From positions 62,001 to 126,000 of the forward strand of contig CALODL010000010.1 in NCBI GenBank assembly GCA_942492115.1: 64,000 bases of DNA, read 5' to 3'. Below the pieces are notes generated by a model. The model searched no databases. It was not told the DNA's origin and saw nothing but the letters and a program-made list of their open reading frames with translations. Position numbers and translations under genes: made by a program. This document shows positions 7,446 through 17,474 of this stretch, one piece after another. The number at the start of each line of letters is the position of its first letter. Within the stretch, counting starts at the first letter, position 1. This DNA is from CALODL01 sp942492115 (GTDB taxonomy: Bacteria > Planctomycetota > Phycisphaerae > UBA1845 > CAIVHJ01).

Positions 7446-10400
7446 ATGAAGTGCACTTGCACCCTGCCGCTGATATCCCTTGCGGCGATCTTGCTCGCGG
7501 CAACAACAAGCCTTGGTCAAAGCTCCGCGAGGCTGCACCTCGTCATGCCGACGCGCATGGTGAACGACAAGACACTGACTCTGAAAGCGGAGCTTCTCGA
7601 CGCCGTCGGCAACATCGATTGGCGCACCTGGACGGCCTTTGGTACTGTGTCAGCGACGCGCGTTGCTGACGAGAGCCCCGTCCCGATCTCGATCACGTTT
7701 TTCGACGATCACGCCGGCATACCGCCTGCAGACTCCCTGCGTTTCTACAATGGCATTGGCAGCGTCTCCATTACGTTGGATAACGGCCCCTGCGAACCAC
7801 CTGGCGACATCGAAGTGACCGTCACGGTCCTGGGCGCGGCCGCATCCAGAGTCGTGACGGTCCTGGATAGTCCCGCTGAACGCATCGTGTCCGGATCGCT
7901 GTCGGGCGGCGATCTCATCTGGGGACCTCAGGATGGGATCATTCGTGTCGCCGGCAACATCAGCCTGGGCGGATCCAACATCCTGACGATCGCTCCTGGA
8001 ACGCTGGTGATGCTTGATGCCGATGTCGACTTTGAAATCTCCTCCAGCGCTGGTATCAGCGCCATCGGCACCGCTGACGATCCGATCTTCTTCTTCCCGA
8101 CAATGGGTTCAGACGGCCTGGTGCTGCCTAACGTGTGTGTCTTGTGTGACGGCGGTACGCGTGAGAATCGCCACGCCTGGGGACAGATGAGACACACCGG
8201 ATCGGCCAATTCGACGTTCAAGCATGTCATCATGACTGGGGGCGGCCAGGGATCACCAGAAGGACACACGCGCCCCCCCATGCTGCGTTTTGTGGGCTCC
8301 TCGTCGTTCGTCGTCGAAGATTGTGTGCTGGTGGACAACCCGGGGAAAGCCATCTACGGAGCCGGGAACGGCAGCTACACCACCAATCGAACCCTCATCT
8401 CACGGTGCGGACACGGTACCGAGTACACGGGAAGCGGCGCGTTCACGCTGCGGATCAGCAACTCATGGTACACGAGCGTAGGACGCGGACCTGGCACGGT
8501 CTCATGCGAACTCGGATCCTTCGACTGCGGGATGGACGGTGACCTCATCAATCCGCGCGGTCCTAACGGAGATATGGTCATCGACGGGTGTATTCTGACC
8601 GACGGCGGCGATGAGGTACTGGACAACTCCACCGGCACGCTGACCGTCCGCAACTGCATCATGTACAATGTGCGCGACACGGGCTACACCGACGACGGTG
8701 GAAACGCGCAACTGTTCATGGACAACTGCCTCATCTTCGGCAACGGTCGAGCGTTGTCAGGATCCTACAAGGAAGTGCGGAATTGTACTCTGTTTGGTGG
8801 AGGGTGCGTCGGAGCCTGCTGCGGGAGTACTGTCGAGAATTCAATCATATGGCCCCAGTCGTGCAACGGTTGCCCTGCCACGTTCAACCACAGTCTCTTT
8901 GGCGGCGGCGACTCGGCCACGTGCGGGACCGCCAACCTCACCGGCGATCCACTGTTCGTCAATTCCGCAGGGCCACAGTACGACTTCAACCTTCAGCCGG
9001 GATCGCCCGCAATCAACGCCGGACCAAATGGTGAGCGCATTGGATGGCTCGGCTTCCCTTTCGCTGACGCCTGCTCCGTCGACGGAGACTGTGATGATGG
9101 CAATTCGTGCACCAGCGATGCGTGTCTGGGTAGTGTGTGTGATTTCGCCCCGATCAACGGCTGTGTCGCGTGCACAGTGGACGCGGATTGCAGCGGCGAC
9201 GGTGCGTGTTCGGGGACCTGTTCGGCCGGTTTGTGCAACTTCCCGAACACTGCGTGCGACGACGGGCTGACCTGTACCATAGGCGATGCCTGTATGGACG
9301 GCCTGTGCGTTGGACGCGACACCTGTCCACAAGGACAGGCGTGCAATCCTACGTCAAACCAGTGCGAGATCGTCCCAGTCACACTGATTTTTCAACAGGG
9401 CGTCAATGGATACACCGGCACGCAAGACACCCAGCTCGTCCAGTTCTTTCCTGACAGCACCTATGGTGATGCCGACTGTACGGCAGCAGAATGTGTCCCC
9501 GGAGACAACGACACGGCACCCGAGATCGTCGAATGGGATAGCCAGGAATCCACGCATCCACCCGGCGAGGGCATGATCGTTGGATTGATGCGCTTCGACG
9601 ACATTGTCGGCCCGGGTAACGATCAAATCCCGGCGGACGTGCAAATCACCTCGGCCACCCTGACCTACTCGATACTCTTTAACGGCGGTGACGAAGGGGA
9701 GGTCCACGAGGTGCTGGTCGATTGGGACGAACAGTCGACGTGGAACAACTTTGGCGCGCTGCCCGGGCCTCAGCCAGAAGACTACGGCCCTACCGTTGCC
9801 GTCGCACCGGGGTTCCAGGGCGGGATCGGTGGCGCCGCCGTCAGCCTCAATGTGACTCAGAGCGTCCAACGCTGGGTGGACGATCCGTCGACGAACAAGG
9901 GATGGATTCTGCTTCCGCTCGGGGACAACGGCTCGGAACTGCAGTCCAGTGAATACGAAGGCGATCTGACCACGCGCCCCAAGCTGACGGTCATCTATGG
10001 TGGCGGTGCACCTACCGGTGCGTTCCCCAATGTCCTCCGGGACCCGTATTTGCAGATGGGTTCACCCACCTCGATGACCATCATGTGGCTCACCGACTCG
10101 CCGGGTAACAGTCGCGTAGTCTACGGCCTCACACCATCCAACCTTGATCAGACTGCGACCCACCCGGCCAGTACCACCCACCACATCGTGACGATCACCG
10201 GCTTGGCGCCTGACACAACCTACTACTATGCCGTTGGTTCTACAGAAGTGTTGTATGCCGGGGGATGCGGCCAACACTACTTCAAGACCTCACCACCGGT
10301 CGGCAGCCCCACACCCTTTACGAGCTGGATCATAGGCGACAGCGGTGGCTTTACTCCGATGCAGTTCTCGGTACGCAACGCGATGCTCGATGCGACGGGA

Positions 10401-13400
10401 GCAGACCCGCCGGAACTCTGTCTGCACATGGGAGATATTGCTTACCAGAACGCCACGGAAACCGACTTCACCCTGAAACACTTTGCCGCATACCGTGATG
10501 TGCTGGCGCACACCGTGTTCTGGCCGACATTCGGAAACCATGAAGGATACTCTTCCGACTCCGGGTCCCAATCGGGCCCCTATTACACTGCCTTCACGCT
10601 GCCCGCCGCAGGGGAAAGCGGTGGTGTGCCATCAACCACCGAGGCCTACTATTCTTTCGACTATGCCAACGCACATTTTGTGTGCCTCGATTCAGAGGAC
10701 AGTAATCTGTCACCCGGATCTGCGATGCTTACCTGGCTGCAGAATGACCTGGATGCCACCACACAGCAGTGGCTGATCGCGTTCTGGCACCACGCACCCT
10801 ACAGCAAAGGCAGCCATGATTCGGATAACGCAGCCGATTCGGGCGGACGCATGCATGATATGCGCGAGAATGTCTTGCCCATCCTTGAAGAACAAGGCGT
10901 CGATCTGGTGCTCAGTGGACACACACACGCTTATGAGCGTTCCTATCTCGTCGACAGCACATATGCATACGGATCCCCGCCTGATCACGCCACGCCACGC
11001 TTTGGCACATTGCTGGCCAATGGCAACATTATCGATGCGGATAACGGCAACCCAAGCAACGGTGGTTACACAAAAACTCCCGGCCTGAACCCGCACGAAG
11101 GCACGGTCTACGCCGTAATCGGACACGGCGGCAGGAGCATCGACCCGGTGGTGGGTGTCCATCCTGTCATGTCGTCCGTCGACACACAGTTTGGATCGTG
11201 CCTGCTGACCATCGATGGCAATACGCTGACGATGCGCAACATTCGTGACACAGGCGCGCAAACCGATGTTTTCTCGATCGTGAAGGCGTGCAGCCCGGGC
11301 AGCACCGAATGCGACGATGGCCGCTTTTGCAACGGCATCGAAACCTGCGACGGTTCGAGCACCTGCCAACCGGGCACTTCGCCCTGTGGACGCTCGCAGG
11401 TGTGCGACGAACGTAACGACGTCTGCACTGATAACATCGAATGCACCACTGATAGTGAATGCGATGACTCCAACGATTGCACGCAGAACGTGTGCCAGGA
11501 CAATGTCTGCCTGTTTCCCAACTTCCCAGCGGGCATGGCGTGCGGCGACTCGTCTGACACGGTATGTGATAACCCTGACACGTGCGATGCGAATGGCACG
11601 TGCCAACCACACTACGAACCACACGGCACGCTGTGCCGTTCATCCATAGGTCAGTGTGATGCGACTGAAGTCTGTACCGGTTATTCTCCGGACTGCCCGA
11701 TCGATGCATTTGCACCGCCCGGCACTGAATGCCGTCCGTCTGCACATGCCTGTGACATCGCCGAGTTCTGCTCTGGCACCTCATCCGCTTGCCCTGACGA
11801 TGCGGAGGCACCCGATGGGACCCTGTGCAACGACGATGGCAACATCTGTACCGATGATGTCTGCACCGATGGCTCCTGTACACATCCGCACAACAGTGCC
11901 CCTTGCGACGATGGATCGGCGTGCACGACAGCCGACATGTGTTCAGCCGGCGCGTGCCTGGGTGGCCCACCTCCAGACTGCGACGACGGCAACCTGTGTA
12001 CCTCCGATTCGTGCGACAGTGCGGTGGGTTGTGTGTCCGTGGATAACACCACTGTGTGCGACGACGGCAACGCGTGTACCGAGAACGACATGTGTAGCGC
12101 TGGCTCCTGCAGCGGCACGACACTGTCCTGCGATGATGGCAACGCGTGCACCACCGACTCATGCGACAGCCGGCTGGGTTGCGTGACCGTGAACAACAGC
12201 CTTGCCTGCGACGACGGCAACGCGTGTACCGAGAACGATGTATGTTTCGACGGCGCCTGTGCGGGCTCTGCAGTTGATTGCAATGATGCCAACGAGTGTA
12301 CTGATGACAGCTGTGATCCCGTCCTGGGCTGCACCACGACCCACAACACGGCCACATGCAATGACAACAACGCCTGCACTGAGAATGACGTGTGCAGTGC
12401 TGGCTCTTGCAGCGGCACGGCACTGATCTGCGATGACGGCAACGTCTGCACCACCGACTCGTGCGACAGCCTGCTGGGTTGTGTGACCGTGAACAACAGC
12501 GACCCCTGCGACGATGGCAGCGCCTGCACCGACAACGACGCGTGCTCCAAAGGAATGTGTGTGGGCAGCGTGGTTGATTGCAATGACAACAACGCGTGTA
12601 CCGACGACAGCTGTGATGTAGTCATCGGCTGCCAGACCATTGACAACACCGCTCCATGCGATGACGGCGATGCCTGCACCGTGAATGACGTATGCAGCGC
12701 AGGCTCATGCACTGGAACCACGCTGACATGTGACGATGGCAACGCATGTACGGACGACGCATGCGCTAGCGCGACGGGGTGCACGCACGTGAACAACAGC
12801 AGCCCCTGCGACGATGCGAACGCTTGTACGGAGAATGACATGTGTTCCGCAGGAGCGTGTTCAGGCTTCGCGGTCGAGTGCAACGACGACAACCCGTGCA
12901 CTGACGACAGCTGCGACAGCATTCGAGGATGCGCGTACGCCAATAATACCTCGTCGTGCGACGACGGTGACGCCTGCACGAGCGATGCGTGCATCGATGG
13001 CACCTGTGCGAGCAGCGCGATCAACTGCGACGACGGCAATGATTGCACCGACGACTCCTGCGACACCGAGATCGGCTGTCTACACACGAACAACAGCAGC
13101 CCGTGTGATGACGCGAACGCTTGCACCCACGATGACCTGTGCAGTGATGGAGTGTGCTCTGGTACCGTGATCAATTGTTCCGATGACGATCCGTGCACTG
13201 ACGACGATTGCACCGAAGAAGCAGGCTGCGTGCACACCGACAATACTGCTGCATGCGACGACGGGAACAATTGTACAATCGCCGACACGTGCACGGCTGG
13301 TACGTGTGCCGGAACGGCGGTTGACTGCTCTGACATGGGTGATGAATGTAACGTCGCATCGTGCGACCCCGGCGGCACCATCGGCAACTGCGCCGTCTTG

Positions 13401-14396
13401 AAACCGACCAATGAGGGTGGCGGCTGCGACATGAACGGCACATGCCAGCGTGGCACCTGTATCGAGCGGGCCACATGCACACATTTCAACTCGTGCGCTG
13501 ACGATGATGGCGACGGCATCCGCGACGATGCCTGCATGTGGTGGTCATGTGTCGATGGCGGATGCACACCGACGCCCGTCGGTTTTGCAGACATGGGAGG
13601 AGAATTTGGTGATTGCCCACCGGATGGGGCCGCGGACGGCAACGACCGCTTCCATGCGCTCAATTGCTTCTCTAATACTGATCCCGGCATGCCGCCGCCG
13701 ACCAGCTATCCGTGCGAGTCGGCCGCGCCGGCGGCCTTGAACGTCGATGCAGGGGGACAATTCGGCAGTTGTATCCCGGATGGCGTGTGCGACGGGAACG
13801 ATGCCTTCGCCGCTCTGAACGCATTCGCAGGCGCGTCCACGTGCATGTGTCCACTGGATGGCTCACCCATGCCCGACGTCACACCGCACGTTGACGTGGT
13901 CGATGTGACGTCGGTGACACTGGCTGCTGCTGCTGACGTCATTCAGGCCGGTGAACTGATCGATGTCGACGTCATACTGGATCGTGGCGTGATTGATCTT
14001 CGTGGCTACCAGTTGCATCTCCACGTCACGGGTGGCACACGGGGGCACCTGACGCTTGTCGACATTTCGATCAACGATGAACAGGATCCAGTGTTTTCAG
14101 GCCTTGGCCCCTGGCAGGCCATGAACCTGCAAACGGCCCAGGTGGTTGTCGGTCTCGATGGACCGGGAATCCGCACCACGCCAGCAGCCTACCTGGCAAC
14201 GTATACGTACCGCGCAAGCAGGGATGCCCGCGGCCACTTCGTAATCGAGGTATTGCACGGCCACGGCCTGGAAGAACGAACGTTCCTCTTCGCAACACCG
14301 GCCAACGGCAAGGTGGGGATTGCATCGTCGAGCCGGGCTGCAATCGTGATCGATGAGTTGTTGCCGCGTAGCGGACGCCGTGCGAACATGCGCTAA
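7446..14396 (+). CDS. Giant secreted mosaic protein: beta-helix, DNRLRE-like, purple-acid-phosphatase-like, Cys-rich repeats, dockerin/cohesin-like C-terminus
   Basis: The 2316-residue protein starts at the ATG at 7446, with a GGAGAG site and a signal peptide (LPLISLAAILLAATTSLGQ). In order it has a beta-helix-like region (about 140-540), short Cys-rich repeats, a DNRLRE-like beta domain (about 650-865, LMRFDDI ... LNVTQSVQRWV), and a fibronectin-like N-domain with DPYLQMGSPTSMTIMW. A metallophosphoesterase domain follows with all five purple-acid-phosphatase-type metal motifs: GDSG, GDIAY, GNHE, FWHH and SGHTHAYERS. Next come disintegrin-like CxxxE/C motifs, a long CDDGxACT array, and the C-terminal module shared with two other proteins in the window. 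Extracellular phosphatase or phosphodiesterase activity with adhesive or anchoring parts is likely. The domain set is unusual for one chain. Confidence 0.93.
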   Translation: MKCTCTLPLISLAAILLAATTSLGQSSARLHLVMPTRMVNDKTLTLKAELLDAVGNIDWRTWTAFGTVSATRVADESPVPISITFFDDHAGIPPADSLRFYNGIGSVSITLDNGPCEPPGDIEVTVTVLGAAASRVVTVLDSPAERIVSGSLSGGDLIWGPQDGIIRVAGNISLGGSNILTIAPGTLVMLDADVDFEISSSAGISAIGTADDPIFFFPTMGSDGLVLPNVCVLCDGGTRENRHAWGQMRHTGSANSTFKHVIMTGGGQGSPEGHTRPPMLRFVGSSSFVVEDCVLVDNPGKAIYGAGNGSYTTNRTLISRCGHGTEYTGSGAFTLRISNSWYTSVGRGPGTVSCELGSFDCGMDGDLINPRGPNGDMVIDGCILTDGGDEVLDNSTGTLTVRNCIMYNVRDTGYTDDGGNAQLFMDNCLIFGNGRALSGSYKEVRNCTLFGGGCVGACCGSTVENSIIWPQSCNGCPATFNHSLFGGGDSATCGTANLTGDPLFVNSAGPQYDFNLQPGSPAINAGPNGERIGWLGFPFADACSVDGDCDDGNSCTSDACLGSVCDFAPINGCVACTVDADCSGDGACSGTCSAGLCNFPNTACDDGLTCTIGDACMDGLCVGRDTCPQGQACNPTSNQCEIVPVTLIFQQGVNGYTGTQDTQLVQFFPDSTYGDADCTAAECVPGDNDTAPEIVEWDSQESTHPPGEGMIVGLMRFDDIVGPGNDQIPADVQITSATLTYSILFNGGDEGEVHEVLVDWDEQSTWNNFGALPGPQPEDYGPTVAVAPGFQGGIGGAAVSLNVTQSVQRWVDDPSTNKGWILLPLGDNGSELQSSEYEGDLTTRPKLTVIYGGGAPTGAFPNVLRDPYLQMGSPTSMTIMWLTDSPGNSRVVYGLTPSNLDQTATHPASTTHHIVTITGLAPDTTYYYAVGSTEVLYAGGCGQHYFKTSPPVGSPTPFTSWIIGDSGGFTPMQFSVRNAMLDATGADPPELCLHMGDIAYQNATETDFTLKHFAAYRDVLAHTVFWPTFGNHEGYSSDSGSQSGPYYTAFTLPAAGESGGVPSTTEAYYSFDYANAHFVCLDSEDSNLSPGSAMLTWLQNDLDATTQQWLIAFWHHAPYSKGSHDSDNAADSGGRMHDMRENVLPILEEQGVDLVLSGHTHAYERSYLVDSTYAYGSPPDHATPRFGTLLANGNIIDADNGNPSNGGYTKTPGLNPHEGTVYAVIGHGGRSIDPVVGVHPVMSSVDTQFGSCLLTIDGNTLTMRNIRDTGAQTDVFSIVKACSPGSTECDDGRFCNGIETCDGSSTCQPGTSPCGRSQVCDERNDVCTDNIECTTDSECDDSNDCTQNVCQDNVCLFPNFPAGMACGDSSDTVCDNPDTCDANGTCQPHYEPHGTLCRSSIGQCDATEVCTGYSPDCPIDAFAPPGTECRPSAHACDIAEFCSGTSSACPDDAEAPDGTLCNDDGNICTDDVCTDGSCTHPHNSAPCDDGSACTTADMCSAGACLGGPPPDCDDGNLCTSDSCDSAVGCVSVDNTTVCDDGNACTENDMCSAGSCSGTTLSCDDGNACTTDSCDSRLGCVTVNNSLACDDGNACTENDVCFDGACAGSAVDCNDANECTDDSCDPVLGCTTTHNTATCNDNNACTENDVCSAGSCSGTALICDDGNVCTTDSCDSLLGCVTVNNSDPCDDGSACTDNDACSKGMCVGSVVDCNDNNACTDDSCDVVIGCQTIDNTAPCDDGDACTVNDVCSAGSCTGTTLTCDDGNACTDDACASATGCTHVNNSSPCDDANACTENDMCSAGACSGFAVECNDDNPCTDDSCDSIRGCAYANNTSSCDDGDACTSDACIDGTCASSAINCDDGNDCTDDSCDTEIGCLHTNNSSPCDDANACTHDDLCSDGVCSGTVINCSDDDPCTDDDCTEEAGCVHTDNTAACDDGNNCTIADTCTAGTCAGTAVDCSDMGDECNVASCDPGGTIGNCAVLKPTNEGGGCDMNGTCQRGTCIERATCTHFNSCADDDGDGIRDDACMWWSCVDGGCTPTPVGFADMGGEFGDCPPDGAADGNDRFHALNCFSNTDPGMPPPTSYPCESAAPAALNVDAGGQFGSCIPDGVCDGNDAFAALNAFAGASTCMCPLDGSPMPDVTPHVDVVDVTSVTLAAAADVIQAGELIDVDVILDRGVIDLRGYQLHLHVTGGTRGHLTLVDISINDEQDPVFSGLGPWQAMNLQTAQVVVGLDGPGIRTTPAAYLATYTYRASRDARGHFVIEVLHGHGLEERTFLFATPANGKVGIASSSRAAIVIDELLPRSGRRANMR
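11825..13328 (+). repeat. Coding array of CDDGxACT Cys-rich repeats
   Basis: About ten tandem units of close to 50 residues, each built on CDDGNACTxNDxCSAGxCSG and CDDGNACTxDSCDxxxGC. The pattern resembles the Dictyostelium-type CTDC repeat, where spaced Cys pairs and Asp/Asn residues form a rigid disulphide-bonded rod. DNA units are similar but not identical, so expansion is not very recent. Regular DNA repetition keeps several antisense frames open here; these are artefacts. Confidence 0.85.
13476..14396 (+). other. Shared C-terminal module, copy 1 (Cys linker, two dockerin-like loops, cohesin-like domain)
   Basis: The segment starts with a Cys-rich linker containing DGDGIRDDACMWWSC, then FADMGGEFGDC and two calcium-loop motifs, ADGNDRFHALNCF and CDGNDAFAALNAF, then CMCPLDG. 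About 140 residues of beta-rich sequence follow with DLRGYQLHLHV, VVVGLDGPGI, YLATYTY and RTFLFATPANGKV. The same order occurs at 20462-21349 and 55550-56443. The loops match the DxNxD...LxxF dockerin pattern; the beta part resembles cohesin-like domains in layout. Confidence 0.85.
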
Positions 14397-14763
14397 CGTG
14401 TGCGTCGTGAAGCGCGCGACTGCCCTCCGCCACGTCGCTTGCTTCGCACACGACGCCGTAGCGGCCACGCGTTCGGAGAAACGAGCTAGCGTTCGCCAGC
14501 GCCTGCTCTCAACCACACAACCCTGCATAACACGAACCGCATCCTGGCGGCTTACGTTACGATTGTCTCTGAAGATTTTGACCATCCCCCACCTCAACTG
14601 AACCTGGGACATACTGCCCAATCGCCCGGCAGAACCGGCCACATCTCCGGGGAGCTAACCCGACCGTACGACCGGACTAACGCCCTGCGCATGACTCGCG
14701 GTGCGTGATTGGTATTCAGATTGCTCAATGCCGACCAGCACGGAACGCACATCGGAGATCGAT
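14397..14763. other. Intergenic region between two secreted-protein genes
   Basis: There are 367 bp. I see no gene, hairpin with a T-run, or repeat. GGAG at 14754-14757 is the ribosome site of the next gene. The two flanking genes have the same orientation, but the gap is long enough for a separate promoter. Confidence 0.4.
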
Positions 14764-17460
14764 ATGGGCCATGGACCACGCAACACCACCAGAACACACA
14801 CAACGGTCGTCCGCATCACGTTTGCGTTGAGCCTGCTGGCTGCGACGCAGTCGGTCGAGGCGCAAGGGCGGACGATCGAGTTTCAACTCAGTGTCGAGAA
14901 ACTGAGCGAGCTGGTCAGCAACCGAATCATGGCGGAGTCTGAGACATTGTGTGCCGGTGAGTTGAATCTCTTTGGTTGGCCGGTCGTTCTTGATCACATG
15001 GAGTTTCCAGCTGGTGGCGCACTTAGACGTGAGGCAGAAACGACGCCCTGGCCACCTGCAGACCCCAACCAGCCATTGATCTCTGCTGGCCCCTACGACA
15101 TTCGCCGGACTCAGCTCGCCATTCCGGTCACGTTTCTCGTCAAATCGGAAGAGTGTGTACTGGATGCGACGTGCGGCCGTGATGAATACGCGCTGCCGCC
15201 GGCCGCCTTGGACATGATCTTCACACTGTCCGCGCGGGGCTCGGCTCTGTGCGTGGCCTACGACGGACTCGAGCATAACGGCACCCCACTGGACCTCGGG
15301 AGCACGCTCGGCACGCTCGAGGCGGGCTTCTGCCAGGGTCTCAACCTGGGTGCGATCAACCAGCTCATCGGCCAGGGATCAACAGTCACCAACACGGGGT
15401 TGAGCACCAACAGCACATTCGAGTACATCGCCTTCCGCATCGAGCTGGACGGTCAGGTGTGGGACGACTCGATTCCAGGCTTCAGTGCCCCTCCGCCTGA
15501 TCCTGCGTGGCTCAGTTTCTTCGCCGGCCAGACCGGTCCGGGGCTCGACCAGCTGCCTGGCCGGGATTGGAGCGTGTTCGTCGATCACGCGCTGTTCACC
15601 AGCCGGGTCGTTCAGAGATTCGACACCTCTTTGACCAACAGTACCAAGTTCGAAGTCGAGAGACCTCCGGGGGTGACGGGCACGTGGACGCCGCAAGGAG
15701 AGAGTGGCGGCAACGTCACCATCACGTTCTCCGGCGAGGTGGACATCAATACGGATTTCTGCGTGCTGGAGACCATCGGAGTCGATCCTGCAACCGTGGC
15801 TATGGACTACTCGGTCCACCAGCAGACGCCGAACATCCTGCGGACGCATGCCACCCTCGAGACCGACCTCGTGGACAGCGATGTGTTGGTGTGCTCCGGC
15901 CTGTTGGGTTTCCATCCACCTGCCATTCTTTCGCTGGGCATTGTTGCCAGTACGATTCAACCGGGCGAAGGTGACCTCAACCTGCCCGCCGAGTGTACGA
16001 CACTCAGCGGAACGGAGTTCGTGTGCGCGCTACCGATGCAACTGCCGGATGTGAGTGTCGGGAACGGCATTGGCCTGACGGGTACACTCACACTCGACAA
16101 GATGGTTGGCCTCGCGGCAGGTCCGGTCATGGGCGGTCCGTGCGCGATCGCCCCGCGCACGCTGTCAAGGATGAACTTCGCATCAGACGGCTTCGATTAC
16201 GGCGTACACGGTGGATGTTATGGTTCGCCCAACGGTACGGGCGAATGGCCGTGGATCGGCTACCGCAATACGTCCGAAGTCTCTGGCCTGGGGATTTTGT
16301 GCCAGGACATCGAGATCATCAACGACCCCCTGGGCCTATTCGCTGTCGTCGGCGCGCCCAGAGCTGGAGAACGCCTGTCCGACTGCTGCCCGCGCAGGGC
16401 CAGCACCTTCGGCATCAAGTTCCCGCGATACTCTGCCGACCCGTCCGTGGTCGCGCAGTATTTCGACCCGAACTCCGAGCATTACCGCTACCCGTGTCAG
16501 GTGCTCATTCGCAGCAGCGCGGGATCACAGACCTTCGAAATCCCTCCACCGACCGAGGGTGACCAGCAGAGACATCTCTTGGAACTGATGATCAAACAAG
16601 CAGACTGTATCCCTCCTGCGGAGGTCCCGATTCGAGGTACCGATATCATGTGGCAAATCAATCCGGCGCCAATCGATATCGTGTTCAGACCTGTGGTCGA
16701 CGATCCTGATGACGAACCCGTTGCCGCCACCGGTGAATTGTCCGACATGCGCATGACCATCCACGACCCGATCGGCAACAGCACGAGCGGCAAGGGCAAC
16801 TACAAGTTCAACGAAGTGTCGGCTTCAGCCCAGGGTACCGTGGCGCTGGATCCCTGTCTGGTTATTCCATGCGGTGACCTTGACGACGCAGCGCGCGGCG
16901 CCAACAGTACTGCTGCCGTCGGCGACGCACGCGCCGAGACGGATGCCCTGCCGATCGGGTCCCCGGTCTCAGACGATGCGGAGACGCCGCTCCCGACTCT
17001 GGATCTGATCGAGTTCGAGTTCAGCGCTGATGTGCTGATCAATCTAACCGCCGTGGTCCTCGACGAAGATCTGGGCGCCCTCGTGGCGCTGAACGACATG
17101 ATTCGCATCGACGTCGAGATCCCGCGCGGCCGACTCCCTGCCGGTGCGGACCCGTTCGTCATTCAGTTCGATATCCCACCGTCAGAGTTGACGCTCATGG
17201 GCACGCTGCCGCAATCAACGGCCCCCATAAACAACTTCCCTGACTGCCCGGAAGGCGGATGTGCGAATGAACAGAACCACTTCGCCGAGCCCGACAACTC
17301 GGCGCTGGAAATGGCGCCGTCGGCAGGACCGTGTGGCGCCGGCCTCGGCTTCTTTGGCCCCATGTGTCTGGCAACGCTGTTCGTGGGACTCTGCCGTGTA
17401 CGCGGACGCAGACGAGCCAGACGCTCCACCCCTGCCATCCGCCGATCCATGATGCTGTGA
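14764..17460 (+). CDS. Secreted protein of unknown function with a possible C-terminal sorting tail
   Basis: The protein has 898 residues from the ATG at 14764 (GGAG, 6-nt gap); an in-frame GTG at 14701 would put the signal peptide too far inside. The signal peptide is TFALSLLAATQSVEAQG. The body is rich in beta-type sequence and in paired Cys (GFCQG, CVLET, CSGLLGF, CQDIEI), with no catalytic motif that I recognise. The last ~45 residues read GPCGAGLGFFGPMC, then a hydrophobic stretch (LATLFVGLC) and RVRGRRRARR. This Cys-Gly, hydrophobic helix, Arg cluster order is the layout of MYXO-CTERM/GlyGly-CTERM-like sorting signals. It lacks the dockerin module found on the preceding protein. Confidence 0.85.
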   Translation: MGHGPRNTTRTHTTVVRITFALSLLAATQSVEAQGRTIEFQLSVEKLSELVSNRIMAESETLCAGELNLFGWPVVLDHMEFPAGGALRREAETTPWPPADPNQPLISAGPYDIRRTQLAIPVTFLVKSEECVLDATCGRDEYALPPAALDMIFTLSARGSALCVAYDGLEHNGTPLDLGSTLGTLEAGFCQGLNLGAINQLIGQGSTVTNTGLSTNSTFEYIAFRIELDGQVWDDSIPGFSAPPPDPAWLSFFAGQTGPGLDQLPGRDWSVFVDHALFTSRVVQRFDTSLTNSTKFEVERPPGVTGTWTPQGESGGNVTITFSGEVDINTDFCVLETIGVDPATVAMDYSVHQQTPNILRTHATLETDLVDSDVLVCSGLLGFHPPAILSLGIVASTIQPGEGDLNLPAECTTLSGTEFVCALPMQLPDVSVGNGIGLTGTLTLDKMVGLAAGPVMGGPCAIAPRTLSRMNFASDGFDYGVHGGCYGSPNGTGEWPWIGYRNTSEVSGLGILCQDIEIINDPLGLFAVVGAPRAGERLSDCCPRRASTFGIKFPRYSADPSVVAQYFDPNSEHYRYPCQVLIRSSAGSQTFEIPPPTEGDQQRHLLELMIKQADCIPPAEVPIRGTDIMWQINPAPIDIVFRPVVDDPDDEPVAATGELSDMRMTIHDPIGNSTSGKGNYKFNEVSASAQGTVALDPCLVIPCGDLDDAARGANSTAAVGDARAETDALPIGSPVSDDAETPLPTLDLIEFEFSADVLINLTAVVLDEDLGALVALNDMIRIDVEIPRGRLPAGADPFVIQFDIPPSELTLMGTLPQSTAPINNFPDCPEGGCANEQNHFAEPDNSALEMAPSAGPCGAGLGFFGPMCLATLFVGLCRVRGRRRARRSTPAIRRSMML

Positions 17461-17474
17461 AAGAGCAGAGCGCT

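Noticed and set aside
11825..13328. CRISPR-like regular DNA repeats
   Set aside because: The period is about 150 bp, units are coding and diverged, and no short identical repeats with unique spacers exist. The same holds for 56770-58235.
11681..13690. A 669-codon minus-strand frame opposite the CDDGxACT array
   Set aside because: It is the antisense of Cys-rich repeats with His/Ser/Val periodicity and no ribosome site.
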